This document shows, piece by piece, positions 17,110-26,415 of a stretch of 37,545 nt of DNA. Source of the DNA: Alphaproteobacteria bacterium (GTDB taxonomy: Bacteria > Pseudomonadota > Alphaproteobacteria > Paracaedibacterales > CAIOTO01); assembly GCA_947490395.1 (NCBI GenBank), contig CANLGW010000005.1:1-37545 (forward strand), in the 5' to 3' direction. Each line of letters opens with the position of its first letter. Within the stretch, counting starts at the first letter, position 1. A program made the translations under genes and the position numbers. The notes below the pieces were generated by a model, which saw only the letters and a list, made by a program, of their open reading frames with translations, was not told the origin of the DNA and searched no databases.

Positions 17110-18255
17110 ATGAATATTAAAGATCAATCTTGTGGCACGTCCCGTGCAAATGCATCGAATATAGATGCTTTAAGACCTATCGTTTTATCAAGTGGGGGCA
17201 CAGGTGGTCACTTATTTCCAGCCTTAAGTGTAGCAGATGAAATTGAGGCATCAGGTCGAACAGCCCTGTTGGTGACCGATAATCGTGGTGTTCTGTTTTT
17301 TAAAAATCACAAAAAGAAACCAGCGCTTGTTTGCACCATTCACCGAAAACATTGGCTATTCGGACGCTTAGTTTACCCGTTTAGTCTTAGTTTTCAAATC
17401 TTAAAATGTTTTATATGGCTCAAAAAAGTAAAACCAGCTGCTGTTATTGGCTTTGGCGGCTATCCATCATTTCCGTGCACTTATGCGGCACAATGGCTTA
17501 AGATCCCAACTGTTTTACATGAAGGGAATGCTTTTCTTGGTAAGGCTAATCGTACCTTGGCTCCCAAAGCAAAGCGAATTGGCCTATCCTTTCCACCTTC
17601 TGAATCAACTATTATTGATGAGCGCTATTATGTAACAGGAAATCCTGTGCGCAGCGGTATTCGTGAATTAATTTCAGAAACTTATCAAAGCCCTGATATT
17701 AAGGGTGATTTTCAATTGCTCCTTATTGGGGGCAGCCAAGGTGCCAAAATTTTCTCCCAGCTTTTACCACAAGCTGTTCAAAAATTATCACCTAAATTGC
17801 AAAAACGACTTGTAATTACCCAACAGTGCCGTGAACCTCTTTTGAACGATACACAACTCGCTTACGGTGAACAAACCAATTGCCGTGTAGAACTCAAAAC
17901 ATTTTTGTCCCCTATTGAAAATTATTACAAGAAAGCTCATCTTGTAATTGCACGAGCAGGCGCGTCAACTGTAGCAGAAGTATCAATTGCTGGAAAACCA
18001 ACATTACTCGTTCCGTTTCAAGGCTCTATTGAAGGTGATCAGGCACAAAATGCCGCGCAACTTATGGCTGGAAATGCGGTTTGGGTCATGCGTGAAGCCT
18101 CACTTAATCCCGATAAACTAGCTGTATTTTTAAAAGAAAAAATGGAAAAACCAGAATCATTAACAGAGAAGGCGACGTTAATACGCACCTTCGCACATCC
18201 AAAAGCCGCACAAAATGTGTGGAAACTCGTTAAAGATATTTTAGAAGAATCGTAA
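17110..18255 (+). CDS. murG: UDP-GlcNAc:lipid I GlcNAc-transferase MurG
   Basis: The 381-residue enzyme adds GlcNAc to lipid I to form lipid II at the inner face of the membrane. Motifs are GGTGGH (29-34), the GFGGYPS loop (114-120), GGSQGA (207-212) and ARAGASTVAEV in the C-terminal nucleotide domain. The conserved HEQN motif reads HEGN (137-140), and the stretch after VPF reads QGSIEGDQAQNA, both mild departures from the E. coli form. The N-terminus is extended by about 20 residues before the first strand, so a later start is possible, but no better ATG is in view. First gene of the mur-fts group here, with a 305-base gap before murC. Confidence 0.95.
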   Translation: MNIKDQSCGTSRANASNIDALRPIVLSSGGTGGHLFPALSVADEIEASGRTALLVTDNRGVLFFKNHKKKPALVCTIHRKHWLFGRLVYPFSLSFQILKCFIWLKKVKPAAVIGFGGYPSFPCTYAAQWLKIPTVLHEGNAFLGKANRTLAPKAKRIGLSFPPSESTIIDERYYVTGNPVRSGIRELISETYQSPDIKGDFQLLLIGGSQGAKIFSQLLPQAVQKLSPKLQKRLVITQQCREPLLNDTQLAYGEQTNCRVELKTFLSPIENYYKKAHLVIARAGASTVAEVSIAGKPTLLVPFQGSIEGDQAQNAAQLMAGNAVWVMREASLNPDKLAVFLKEKMEKPESLTEKATLIRTFAHPKAAQNVWKLVKDILEES

Positions 18256-18560
18256 ATCGATTTAAATCAATATAATTTACCCAGCATTTTACGATAAAAA
18301 TTAAACTCACAACACACAAATTATGATTTTGTTTATTTAGAAATCGTATGCCATCTCGTATCCTAAATAGCTGCAATAATCCTACCTCCTCCTAACCAAA
18401 TTAAAAACATAATAGACATATCCTTATAAAATTTGCTATTTGTTAAGTACATATCAATAATTTAAACCAAGCCTTTTAATTTTTACCGATTTAATTTGTT
18501 AGAATGTATATTTTAGCGTAATACTATTAATAATAAATAAACTATAAAACAGGAGCCTTC
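18256..18560. other. 305-base gap between murG and murC
   Basis: Strongly AT-rich with no credible gene on either strand. It may hold the promoter for murC-murB-ddl-ftsQ, but I could not single out a convincing pair of hexamers. The ribosome site CAGGAGCC lies just before the murC start. In many relatives murG and murC are almost adjacent, so this gap splits the usual operon. Confidence 0.4.
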
Positions 18561-20069
18561 ATGCACAATCCTCTCGGAATATTTCCACATAAAACACAAA
18601 AAGCGATTCATTTTGTTGGGATTGGTGGCATTGGGATGAGCGGCATTGCAGAAGTACTGCATAATCTAGGATATCGAGTCACAGGCTCTGATATTGCACA
18701 AAATCAAAATATCAGTCGACTTGTTAAATTAGGAATTACCGTTAAAATTGGTCATTTCGAAACGAACATAGATGACTGCCTAGTTGTGGTGATTTCATCT
18801 GCCGTAAAACAAACAAATCCTGAAGTTATTGCGGCAAAAACTCTTCGTATTCCTGTCATTCAGCGTGCTGAAATGCTAGCTGAACTCATGCGTTTAAAAA
18901 AATCAGTGGCCATCGCAGGTACACATGGAAAGACAACAACAACATCCCTGATGGCTTGCTTATTTGAAACGGCTGGTCTTGACCCTACCGTTGTGAACGG
19001 TGGTATTTTAAATGCCTATAATACGAATGCAAAGCTTGGAACGAGTGATTGGATTGTTGTTGAAGCGGACGAATCCGATGGAAGTTTCACAAAACTATTT
19101 CCAACAATCAGCGTTATTACAAATATTGATCCTGAACACATGGAATATTATAAAACGTTTGAAAACTTAGAAGATGCTTTTATTCGTTTTATTTATAATA
19201 TGCCCTTTTATGGTGTTGCAGCACTTTGTGCGGATCATCCTGTCGTTATGGGGCTTCTTGATAAAATCACAAGCAGACGCCTTGTCACTTATGGTTTTTC
19301 TGAACATGCCATGGTACGAGCAATTAATGTGCGGCCAAATGTTAACGGCGTTACCTTTGATATTGAACTTACCCCTGACTTAGCTCTTCATTTTAAATCA
19401 GACCAAACAAATGTTTGCAGTTTCCCACGTCGTATTCGTGATGTGACATTACCTATGATGGGAATGCATAATGTACAAAATGCTCTTTCCTTGGTTGTTG
19501 TTGCACAAGAACTCGGCATTAGTGATGATCTTATTCGTCAAGCCTTTTTGAACTTTAAAGGTGTCAAGCGTCGTTTTACACATATTGGTACAAGTGGTAA
19601 TGTTGCCATTATCGATGACTATGCCCATCATCCTGTTGAAATTCAAACCGTTGTTAACGCCGCCAAACAAGCATGCCCCAAGGGTAATCTTATTGTTGTT
19701 GTCCAGCCGCACCGTTATAGCAGGCTCAATGATTTATTTGATGATTTTTCAAACGCGTTTAAAGGATGCACCCACGTTATTGTCGCACCTGTTTATGCAG
19801 CAGGCGAAGATCCCATTGAGGGGATAGATTCAATTCATTTGGCAAAAGCCATTCGTACAAAAGGTGTGCCACATGTGTACGATCTAAATGACCCAAAAGA
19901 ATTGCCATTTTTAATTGCACGCCTTGCTCATCCTGGTGATATGGTAGTTTGCATGGGTGCGGGTAGCATTACGTATTGGGCAGCTTCATTACCTGTACAG
20001 CTGGATGGATTATGGCAAGCACATGCATCAGAGAAAACCATACAAAACCGTGAAAACCTCAAAAAGTAA
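18561..20069 (+). CDS. murC: UDP-N-acetylmuramate--L-alanine ligase MurC
   Basis: The 502-residue cytoplasmic ligase joins L-Ala to UDP-MurNAc, the first peptide step of wall precursor synthesis. Seen in order: an N-terminal Rossmann motif FVGIGGIGMSGIAEVLH (18-34), the P-loop AGTHGKTTTTS (119-129), EADESDGSF (168-176), NIDPEHMEYY (188-197) and DDYAHHPVEI in the C-terminal domain. Length is normal. The Shine-Dalgarno CAGGAG is about six bases upstream of the ATG. murB starts 10 bases after its stop, so they are co-transcribed. Confidence 0.97.
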   Translation: MHNPLGIFPHKTQKAIHFVGIGGIGMSGIAEVLHNLGYRVTGSDIAQNQNISRLVKLGITVKIGHFETNIDDCLVVVISSAVKQTNPEVIAAKTLRIPVIQRAEMLAELMRLKKSVAIAGTHGKTTTTSLMACLFETAGLDPTVVNGGILNAYNTNAKLGTSDWIVVEADESDGSFTKLFPTISVITNIDPEHMEYYKTFENLEDAFIRFIYNMPFYGVAALCADHPVVMGLLDKITSRRLVTYGFSEHAMVRAINVRPNVNGVTFDIELTPDLALHFKSDQTNVCSFPRRIRDVTLPMMGMHNVQNALSLVVVAQELGISDDLIRQAFLNFKGVKRRFTHIGTSGNVAIIDDYAHHPVEIQTVVNAAKQACPKGNLIVVVQPHRYSRLNDLFDDFSNAFKGCTHVIVAPVYAAGEDPIEGIDSIHLAKAIRTKGVPHVYDLNDPKELPFLIARLAHPGDMVVCMGAGSITYWAASLPVQLDGLWQAHASEKTIQNRENLKK

Positions 20070-20079
20070 TACGTTAATT

Positions 20080-21051
20080 ATGAACAAATCTGCAATACAA
20101 ACAAACCAATCAAAGAATCAGCCCCCATATACATTACCGAATGTTCGTGGTCGTTATTTATTTGATTATGATCTATCAAAAGCCACATGGTTTAAAGTTG
20201 GTGGCAAAGCAGATATTCTATTTAAACCAAAAGATACCCAAGATTTAGCCGAATTCTTACAATTAAAATCGCCTGATATGCCTGTTGTTATTTTAGGAGC
20301 TGGATCAAATATCCTTATACGCGATGGCGGCATAAAAGGGTGCGTCATTAAGCTTGGCTCAGGCTTTTCAACACTTACCTTTGAAAACACAACTGTTACT
20401 GTTGGCGCAGCATGTCTTGATCGAACACTTGTTATGGAATGCGCCCAACGTGATTTAAGCGGTTTAGAATTTCTTGTTGGCGTACCGGGTTCTATTGGGG
20501 GCGCCATTGCCATGAATGCAGGCGCTTACGGAAACGAAGTCGCCGATTTTCTTCTCTGGGTTGAAGTCATTGATCTCAAAGGCAACGTATCACGCATTCA
20601 ACGATCCGACTTACAGATGACTTATCGCCATGGCAATTTACCCGATGAAGCCATTATAACCTGTGCCTGTTTTAATCTAATCCCAAAAAATTCTTCTATA
20701 ATTCATAAGACCATAAACGATTTTCTACAAAAAAGAGAAGACACACAACCTATTCGTGGACGTACGGGTGGCAGCACCTTCAAAAACCCAACACTTAACA
20801 GTACAAAAATGGGGCAGGAGCCAGAGCCAAAAAAAGCATGGGAGCTGATTCATGAAGCAGGTTGCCGTGGGCTTTCCATTAATGATGCACAAGTATCTGA
20901 AAAACATTGCAATTTTATACTAAATTTGGCAAACGCAACCGCCAGTGACCTGGAACAATTGGGTGAAAAGGTTCGTGCTGCTGTAAAGGCAACATCCGGA
21001 GTTACTCTTGAATGGGAAATTATTCGTTTGGGTGAACCTTTATCATCCTAA
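20080..21051 (+). CDS. murB: UDP-N-acetylenolpyruvoylglucosamine reductase MurB
   Basis: The 323-residue FAD enzyme reduces the enolpyruvyl group to lactate to give UDP-MurNAc. FAD-binding motifs are GAGSNILIRDGG and GVPGSIGGAIAMNAGAYG. The active-site serine lies in GGSTFKNP and the C-terminal Glu in LEWE. The open frame reaches back to 19957 inside murC. I take the ATG at 20080 because it lies just after the murC stop (20067-20069) and leaves a normal N-terminus, although its ribosome site is weak. ddl follows 27 bases later. Confidence 0.95.
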   Translation: MNKSAIQTNQSKNQPPYTLPNVRGRYLFDYDLSKATWFKVGGKADILFKPKDTQDLAEFLQLKSPDMPVVILGAGSNILIRDGGIKGCVIKLGSGFSTLTFENTTVTVGAACLDRTLVMECAQRDLSGLEFLVGVPGSIGGAIAMNAGAYGNEVADFLLWVEVIDLKGNVSRIQRSDLQMTYRHGNLPDEAIITCACFNLIPKNSSIIHKTINDFLQKREDTQPIRGRTGGSTFKNPTLNSTKMGQEPEPKKAWELIHEAGCRGLSINDAQVSEKHCNFILNLANATASDLEQLGEKVRAAVKATSGVTLEWEIIRLGEPLSS

Positions 21052-21078
21052 CGGTAAAAGACAAAAAAGGAATTACAT

Positions 21079-22029
21079 ATGCGTCAATCAAATAAATCAG
21101 TTGCCGTCTTAATGGGTGGATGGTCAAATGAACGTGATGTTTCGTTATCAACGGCTGAGGGCGTAATTAAAACGCTAACAGAAAAAGGATATACGGTCAC
21201 AGCAATTGATGTATCTCGTGATTTAGAAAAATTACTATTTGATTTAAAACAAGCAAAACCTGATGTTGTATTTAATGCACTCCATGGTACAGGCGGTGAA
21301 GATGGTGTGATTCAAGGCGTTCTTGATATGTTACGCATACCGTACACGCATTCAGGCGTAACGGCATCTGCTCTTGCGATGGATAAAATCTTATCACGCC
21401 TTATATTCATGCAATCAAACATTCCTGTTCCCGAATATCGTATTATCCCACTTGGAACTTATAAACATGGCGAACATCCTTTTACCTTTCCCTATGTGAT
21501 TAAACCTCTTAACGAAGGCTCTAGCCGTGGTGTTTATATTATAAAAAATAACACTGAGCGCGATATAGCCATGAATGAATGGACATTTGGTGACCATGTA
21601 TTGGCAGAAACCTACATACCAGGGCGCGAAATTCAAATCGCCGTTATCAATGGCAAAGCAATCGGGGCGATTGAATTAAAGCCCCATAGTGGATTCTACG
21701 ACTATGAGGCAAAATACACAGACGGTAAAACAGAACACCTTATGCCAGCGCCATTGACAGACACTGATCAATCACTCCTTTTTTCTTATGCTGAAAAAGC
21801 CCACACGATTTTGGGATGCAAAGGCGTGACACGTTCAGATTTTCGTCTAGATGAAACCGTCGAAAACAATACCGTTAATACTGGCGCACGCCGAATGGCA
21901 CTTTTAGAAATTAATACCCAGCCAGGACTAACCCCACTTTCACTCGTTCCTGAAATTGCAGCATATTATGGCATTTCATTTAGTGAACTTCTCGACCAAA
22001 TCATAGAGCGTGCCACATGCGCCCAGTAA
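21079..22029 (+). CDS. ddl: D-alanine--D-alanine ligase
   Basis: The 316-residue ATP-grasp ligase makes D-Ala-D-Ala for the stem peptide. Visible are the N-terminal VLMGGWSNERDVSLSTAEGV, NALHGTGGEDGVIQG, the ATP-grasp core with PYVIKPLNEGSSRGV, TRSDFRLDE and the metal-binding EINTQPGLTP (272 on). Length is typical. AAAAAAGGAA precedes the ATG. The end overlaps the start of ftsQ by 13 bases, which suggests coupled translation. Confidence 0.96.
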   Translation: MRQSNKSVAVLMGGWSNERDVSLSTAEGVIKTLTEKGYTVTAIDVSRDLEKLLFDLKQAKPDVVFNALHGTGGEDGVIQGVLDMLRIPYTHSGVTASALAMDKILSRLIFMQSNIPVPEYRIIPLGTYKHGEHPFTFPYVIKPLNEGSSRGVYIIKNNTERDIAMNEWTFGDHVLAETYIPGREIQIAVINGKAIGAIELKPHSGFYDYEAKYTDGKTEHLMPAPLTDTDQSLLFSYAEKAHTILGCKGVTRSDFRLDETVENNTVNTGARRMALLEINTQPGLTPLSLVPEIAAYYGISFSELLDQIIERATCAQ

Positions 22030-23006
22030 AAGATAATTATTTAGAAGACAACGCACTATCGTCGCAGCACACACGATCATCAAGCCGAGTAAATAAAGGG
22101 AATCCTTCGCTCAAAAAGCAGTCAAAACGTCCCTTTTTCCTAAGCGCTGCCTTATGGGATCGCTTTTCATTTACACGCGTCAAAACAAAACAAACATCAT
22201 CTGAACGCATAAGGGCACAACGAAGTTGGAGCCAAGCACGCAGCTGGTTTATGCTGATTAGTATTATCACGATGGTGATTGTCCTTACGATTAGCATTTT
22301 CTTAGGTTTACCCCATAAGCTTTACCAATCAACAAAAGATCACCTTATTGATTTTTCAGGTCGTATTGGGCTTGATGTGCGTGATGTTTTTGTGGAGGGA
22401 AGAAAGAACACAAAATTTGATGCTATTTTAGAGGCAACTCAAGTTAAAACAAAAACACCAATCTTGTCGTATGATATTGATGCAATTTTAGAAAATTTAC
22501 TAAAAATTGATTGGATCAAAAGTGTTACCGTACAACGTCGATTACCAAATTTGATCTATATCCGTCTGGTTGAACGCGAACCAATTGCCCTATGGCAACA
22601 TCAAAAAAGTCATTATCTCGTTGATAAAGATGGCGTTGTTATTAAAAGTCCTATTTCAGAAATTTTTAAAAACTTACCGATTGTTGTGGGTTCTGATGCA
22701 CCCGCACATGCGCCAAAACTTATTGGATTATTAAATCAATTTGCAACCATTAAAACACATTTAAATGCAATGATTCGCATTCGGGAACGTCGTTGGAATT
22801 TACTAATCGATGGCACTATTACCGTTAAATTGCCCGAAGAAGGAATAGATGAAGCCCTATCACGCCTCACTATCTTGTTGGATGAAAACAAAATTGCAGC
22901 AAGTGATGTCCTAATGGTTGATTTACGCCTACCAAAACAAGTCATTATGCGATTAACACCAGAGGCGGCTATTCGTGTAAAAATACAAGGAAAAGAAAAA
23001 GTTTAG
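22017..23006 (+). CDS. ftsQ: Cell division protein FtsQ
   Basis: The 329-residue protein has a long basic cytoplasmic head (1-75), one membrane helix (about 77-97), a POTRA domain (about 118-187; DVRDVFVEG, then a PILSYDIDAI segment, WIKSVTVQRRLPN and LVEREPIALW) and the FtsQ C-terminal domain. FtsQ bridges cytoplasmic and periplasmic parts of the divisome. It overlaps ddl by 13 bases. The next gene in alphaproteobacterial dcw clusters is normally ftsA, then ftsZ, but here two tiny genes and anmK follow, so the cluster is broken after ftsQ. Confidence 0.93.
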   Translation: MRPVKDNYLEDNALSSQHTRSSSRVNKGNPSLKKQSKRPFFLSAALWDRFSFTRVKTKQTSSERIRAQRSWSQARSWFMLISIITMVIVLTISIFLGLPHKLYQSTKDHLIDFSGRIGLDVRDVFVEGRKNTKFDAILEATQVKTKTPILSYDIDAILENLLKIDWIKSVTVQRRLPNLIYIRLVEREPIALWQHQKSHYLVDKDGVVIKSPISEIFKNLPIVVGSDAPAHAPKLIGLLNQFATIKTHLNAMIRIRERRWNLLIDGTITVKLPEEGIDEALSRLTILLDENKIAASDVLMVDLRLPKQVIMRLTPEAAIRVKIQGKEKV

Positions 23007-23159
23007 AGCACGCGCAATTCAAGCCGCACATTATTCAATGATTGACAACAATCAGTCGGTTTAGTAGCCTTAAGCTTATACCGTGACATGCATTATAAAT
23101 CATTTATCATATAAGATTTATAACTAAAAAATAATATATCAACAAAAATGGTGACGTAG

Positions 23160-23387
23160 ATGGCTGTAATCCCTACAAGACAAGATACTAAACTTATATT
23201 AGAAATCAATAACGGTGATCTAACAAAGATGGAAGAAGTTATTGAAAAATGGCATTTTAAAGATTTTCAATCTTTTTTGAGATTTTCGACAAGCATCCTT
23301 CTGGAAACTGAAGACCGAACGCTTTGGATGAAAGAAAAAGGAGAACCGATTCGTATTGAACCTGCTAAACATTCCATAAAGGATTAA
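23160..23387 (+). CDS. Small protein of unknown function (75 residues)
   Basis: A short charged protein, MAVIPTRQDTKLILEINNGD onward, with mixed helices, no signal peptide and no membrane segment. It ends two bases before the next small gene, so they form a pair and are probably translated together. I have a faint recollection of similar small proteins being annotated as hypothetical in many genomes, but I recognise no domain. The pair replaces ftsA at this position. A toxin-antitoxin or accessory pair is conceivable but not shown. Confidence 0.6.
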   Translation: MAVIPTRQDTKLILEINNGDLTKMEEVIEKWHFKDFQSFLRFSTSILLETEDRTLWMKEKGEPIRIEPAKHSIKD

Positions 23388-23388
23388 T

Positions 23389-23658
23389 ATGTCTTCAGAT
23401 AATTATGATCCCAGAAATGAAATTTTCAAAGTTAGAGAAAATTTTCATAAAAGTAACAATGAAAAAGTATCTAATTCTTTGTTTTATTGGGTTATAGGCG
23501 GAATAGGAGCCACCTCAATAATAGTAATCACGATTTTTAGCGGCATTTTAAATTATGCATTCAATCGAGTTGATACTATAGATTCAAGACATCAAGGTGA
23601 TCATGATAAAATCATACGCTTAGAAACCCAGATGGAAAAAGTAAAAAACATAAAATAG
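23389..23658 (+). CDS. Small single-pass membrane protein (89 residues)
   Basis: The chain has a polar N-terminus (1-30), one membrane helix (about 31-55, LFYWVIGGIGATSIIVITIF) and a C-terminal charged region, HQGDHDKIIRLETQMEKVKN, that looks like a short coiled coil. The layout resembles small phage or plasmid membrane proteins such as hemolysin XhlA-like ones, but this is not an assignment. It starts one base after the stop of the 75-residue gene and is followed by anmK after 42 bases. Confidence 0.6.
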   Translation: MSSDNYDPRNEIFKVRENFHKSNNEKVSNSLFYWVIGGIGATSIIVITIFSGILNYAFNRVDTIDSRHQGDHDKIIRLETQMEKVKNIK

Positions 23659-23700
23659 CACTATAAATTAAATAGACACCACACAACCATAGAACAAGCA

Positions 23701-24993
23701 ATGCTATCAATTGGTCTTATGAGCGGCACATCCATGGATGGCATCGACGCAGCACTTCTCAGCATGGGCGACGATCAGAGCGCTATAAAAGATTTAGGGC
23801 ACACGTCTTTATCCTATGATACCAAAACAAAATTGCTCCTCAAAGGGGCTGAATATAGCATTCGTAATGCCAAAGGGGTTATGACAACTGCCCATCGTCA
23901 CTTTCCAACAGACCTTTTCAATTATATAGCGAATGAACTTCAGCTACCTGATCCAACCAAAACCATAAAAACCCTCATGCAGTATCTGTATGGTGCTGAA
24001 CAACCTATAAAATTACAGGATGTCATTCAACTATCCACCAATTTGCATATAGATTGCGTGAAAAAACTACTGATCCAAACAGACTATTCAACGAGCCAAA
24101 TTACCGTTATCGGTTATCATGGACAGACGGCTTATCATCAACCATCTGTGCGTCTCTCAATTGTCCTTGGCAATCCACAACATATGGCAAATGAATTGGA
24201 CATCATGGTTGTTTATGATTTCAGACGCCAGGATGTTGAGGCAGGTGGACAGGGGGCTCCATTTGCCCCCCTCTATCATCACGTAATTGCACAGCGCGAT
24301 AACATTACCCCTGCTGGTATTATCAATTGTGGAGGCATTTCAAATATTACCCTTATCCAAGGTAAAGATGAGGCTGATTTAATAAGCTATGATTCAGGGC
24401 CTGGGAATGCCTTAATCGATCTATTCGTTCGAAAAAAAACGATGGGCGTCGAATTCATGGATGTAGACGGCACATACGGTCGAAAAGGCCACCCACACAA
24501 AGCTACTTTAGATGCATTACACGAAAAAGCGCTCTTCATAAATGGTGCAAACTACCTTCATATGCCACCCCCAAAAGCGCTTGATATCGGTGATATCATA
24601 CTCATACCAGAAGTAATGAATTTATCAATTAATGATGGATGCGCGACATTAGAAACCTTTACCGCACAAACAATTGTGCAAAGCCTAGCCCTCATTCCAC
24701 ATCATCACGCCAAAGAAAAGCTATACCCACGGCGATGGATTTTATGTGGGGGTGGATGGAAAAATCCAGTCATTAGACACACCTTTGAAACAGAGTTAAA
24801 AACATATATACCTGATATGCTCACCATTCAAATAGCCGATGAAGCAGGCTGGAATTCAACTGCGATGGAAGCACAAATTTTTGCCTATCTTGCCGTTCGC
24901 TCATTATCAAATCAACCCTTAAGCCTACCAAACACAACAGGAGTTCCAAACCCCACGCCTGGCGGAACACTATATCAACCAAATAAAGATTAA
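23701..24993 (+). CDS. anmK: Anhydro-N-acetylmuramic acid kinase AnmK
   Basis: The 430-residue enzyme phosphorylates and opens 1,6-anhydro-MurNAc released during wall recycling, giving MurNAc-6-phosphate. Motifs are the N-terminal GLMSGTSMDGIDAAL (5-19), GYHGQTAYHQP, DFRRQDVEAGGQGAP (173-187), the SGPGN loop, GGGWKNP and a C-terminal EAGWNSTAMEAQIFAYLAVR. It is about 60 residues longer than E. coli AnmK, with extra sequence near 85-125. It lies after the mur-fts group in the same direction, so synthesis and recycling genes are neighbours here. Confidence 0.94.
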   Translation: MLSIGLMSGTSMDGIDAALLSMGDDQSAIKDLGHTSLSYDTKTKLLLKGAEYSIRNAKGVMTTAHRHFPTDLFNYIANELQLPDPTKTIKTLMQYLYGAEQPIKLQDVIQLSTNLHIDCVKKLLIQTDYSTSQITVIGYHGQTAYHQPSVRLSIVLGNPQHMANELDIMVVYDFRRQDVEAGGQGAPFAPLYHHVIAQRDNITPAGIINCGGISNITLIQGKDEADLISYDSGPGNALIDLFVRKKTMGVEFMDVDGTYGRKGHPHKATLDALHEKALFINGANYLHMPPPKALDIGDIILIPEVMNLSINDGCATLETFTAQTIVQSLALIPHHHAKEKLYPRRWILCGGGWKNPVIRHTFETELKTYIPDMLTIQIADEAGWNSTAMEAQIFAYLAVRSLSNQPLSLPNTTGVPNPTPGGTLYQPNKD

Positions 24994-25055
24994 AATTAAC
25001 TAAGTATTAATCATACAATACATATAATAATAAAAACAAATATGATTAAGAGATT

Positions 25056-26222
25056 ATGATGCATAATTTTTTTCCCTCTTCACATAAAACAAAATCTTCT
25101 GCTTTTAAAAAAATACTTATGACGAGTACAATCTTATGTGGTGCCATAGGATGGTCATCTGGATATGCGGCTTATACAGTCAGCACACTTGCAGGGGGAG
25201 GAACAGCCATTGTCAGCACAACACCTGTTGATGGCAAAACGTTAACCCTAAGTTTAGCAGGCACATTAACAGGTTCGCAAAACACAACAAAGCGTCTTTC
25301 AGGTATTGTTGTTGATGCATCAAATACCATTTATGTCACATCTTTAAATGGCATTATAAAAATCACCCCCAATGGATTAACATCAATTCATGCAGGGTCA
25401 GTAACAGCGGGGGCTGCTGATAACGCGGTTGCAACAACAGCAACGTTTAATATGCCTGCAGGAATATCTCTCAATACAGGTGCCCTTACCATTGTTGATA
25501 GTAAAAATAATTGTATTCGTAAAATGAGTGACGGTGGTATTACACGCATCGCTGGAATCTGCGGGACAGCGACTGGTTATGTAGAGGGAGCCGCAACAAC
25601 AGCTGCTAAATTTAATAGTCCAGATAGCATTTTTATGGAAAACAATGGCACAACTTATATCAGTGATTTTGTTAATTACCGTATACGCAAAATACAAAAT
25701 GGTACGGTATCAACATATGCTGGTAGCGGATCAAGAGATATATCAAATAATACCACGGCTACAGCTGCTAAATTCAAATCACCATCTGGCATTGTCATGG
25801 ATTCGTCTCGAAATTTATATGTTGCTGATACGGATGGGCATTGTATACGTAAAATAGCTACACCAAATGCAACAGGTATAGCAGGCGCTGTATCAACCTT
25901 AGCAGGTGTCTGTAATACAGCTGGCTCAGTAAATGCCACTGGAACATCCGCTAAATTTAATAGTCCCATCGGACTTGCCACCGATAATACATACTTGTAT
26001 GTAGCTGACACGGCAAGTCATTGCATTCGTGCTATTAAACTATCGGATGCATCTGTTACAACAATTGCTGGCGTATGTGGGACAGCTGGCACAACAGATG
26101 GCGCTCTTGGCACAGCAAAATTTTATAGCCCAACAGGCATCACCCTGGATAGTGCCGGAAATATATATGTTGTAGACTCTGACTCTAACAGTCAACGTAT
26201 TCGGAAATTGACGAAGTCATAA
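25056..26222 (+). CDS. Secreted six-bladed NHL-repeat beta-propeller protein
   Basis: The 388-residue protein has an N-terminal export signal (about 20-38, ILMTSTILCGAIGWSSGYA). The rest is a run of NHL-type blades with the pattern AKFNSPxGI, then xDSxxNLYVADT, then HCIRKI. I count six: a first blade LSGIVVDASNTIYV and five fuller ones, the last near the C-terminus. Such propellers bind proteins or small ligands, and some are hydrolases of the SMP-30 type. I see no catalytic set. Frequent GVCGTAG loops with single cysteines join the blades. It follows anmK after 62 bases and is probably transcribed independently. Confidence 0.8.
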   Translation: MMHNFFPSSHKTKSSAFKKILMTSTILCGAIGWSSGYAAYTVSTLAGGGTAIVSTTPVDGKTLTLSLAGTLTGSQNTTKRLSGIVVDASNTIYVTSLNGIIKITPNGLTSIHAGSVTAGAADNAVATTATFNMPAGISLNTGALTIVDSKNNCIRKMSDGGITRIAGICGTATGYVEGAATTAAKFNSPDSIFMENNGTTYISDFVNYRIRKIQNGTVSTYAGSGSRDISNNTTATAAKFKSPSGIVMDSSRNLYVADTDGHCIRKIATPNATGIAGAVSTLAGVCNTAGSVNATGTSAKFNSPIGLATDNTYLYVADTASHCIRAIKLSDASVTTIAGVCGTAGTTDGALGTAKFYSPTGITLDSAGNIYVVDSDSNSQRIRKLTKS

Positions 26223-26332
26223 TGAGATCATGAACGGCTATCGACTTCAATCCTCGTTATGCAATTCTTATAATGACCACACGAGTAAAGCGAACTCACG
26301 CATTTCAATAGCGTTCGTAGAATGATCTATAA
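26223..26332. repeat. Dispersed intergenic repeat, copy 4 (remnant)
   Basis: The end GTTCGTAGAATGATCTATAA matches the closing block of copies 1 and 2. The interior (CTCACGCATTTC, with nearby GCGAACTC) is weaker. It lies in the 193-base gap between the propeller gene and the next secreted-protein gene. Confidence 0.45.
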
Positions 26333-26415
26333 AACGTATCGTTCTTTGAAAAAGATTGTACATATCTCATAAAATTGCTAACATTTCTTTTATATTATTC
26401 CAAGGAATTAAATAA

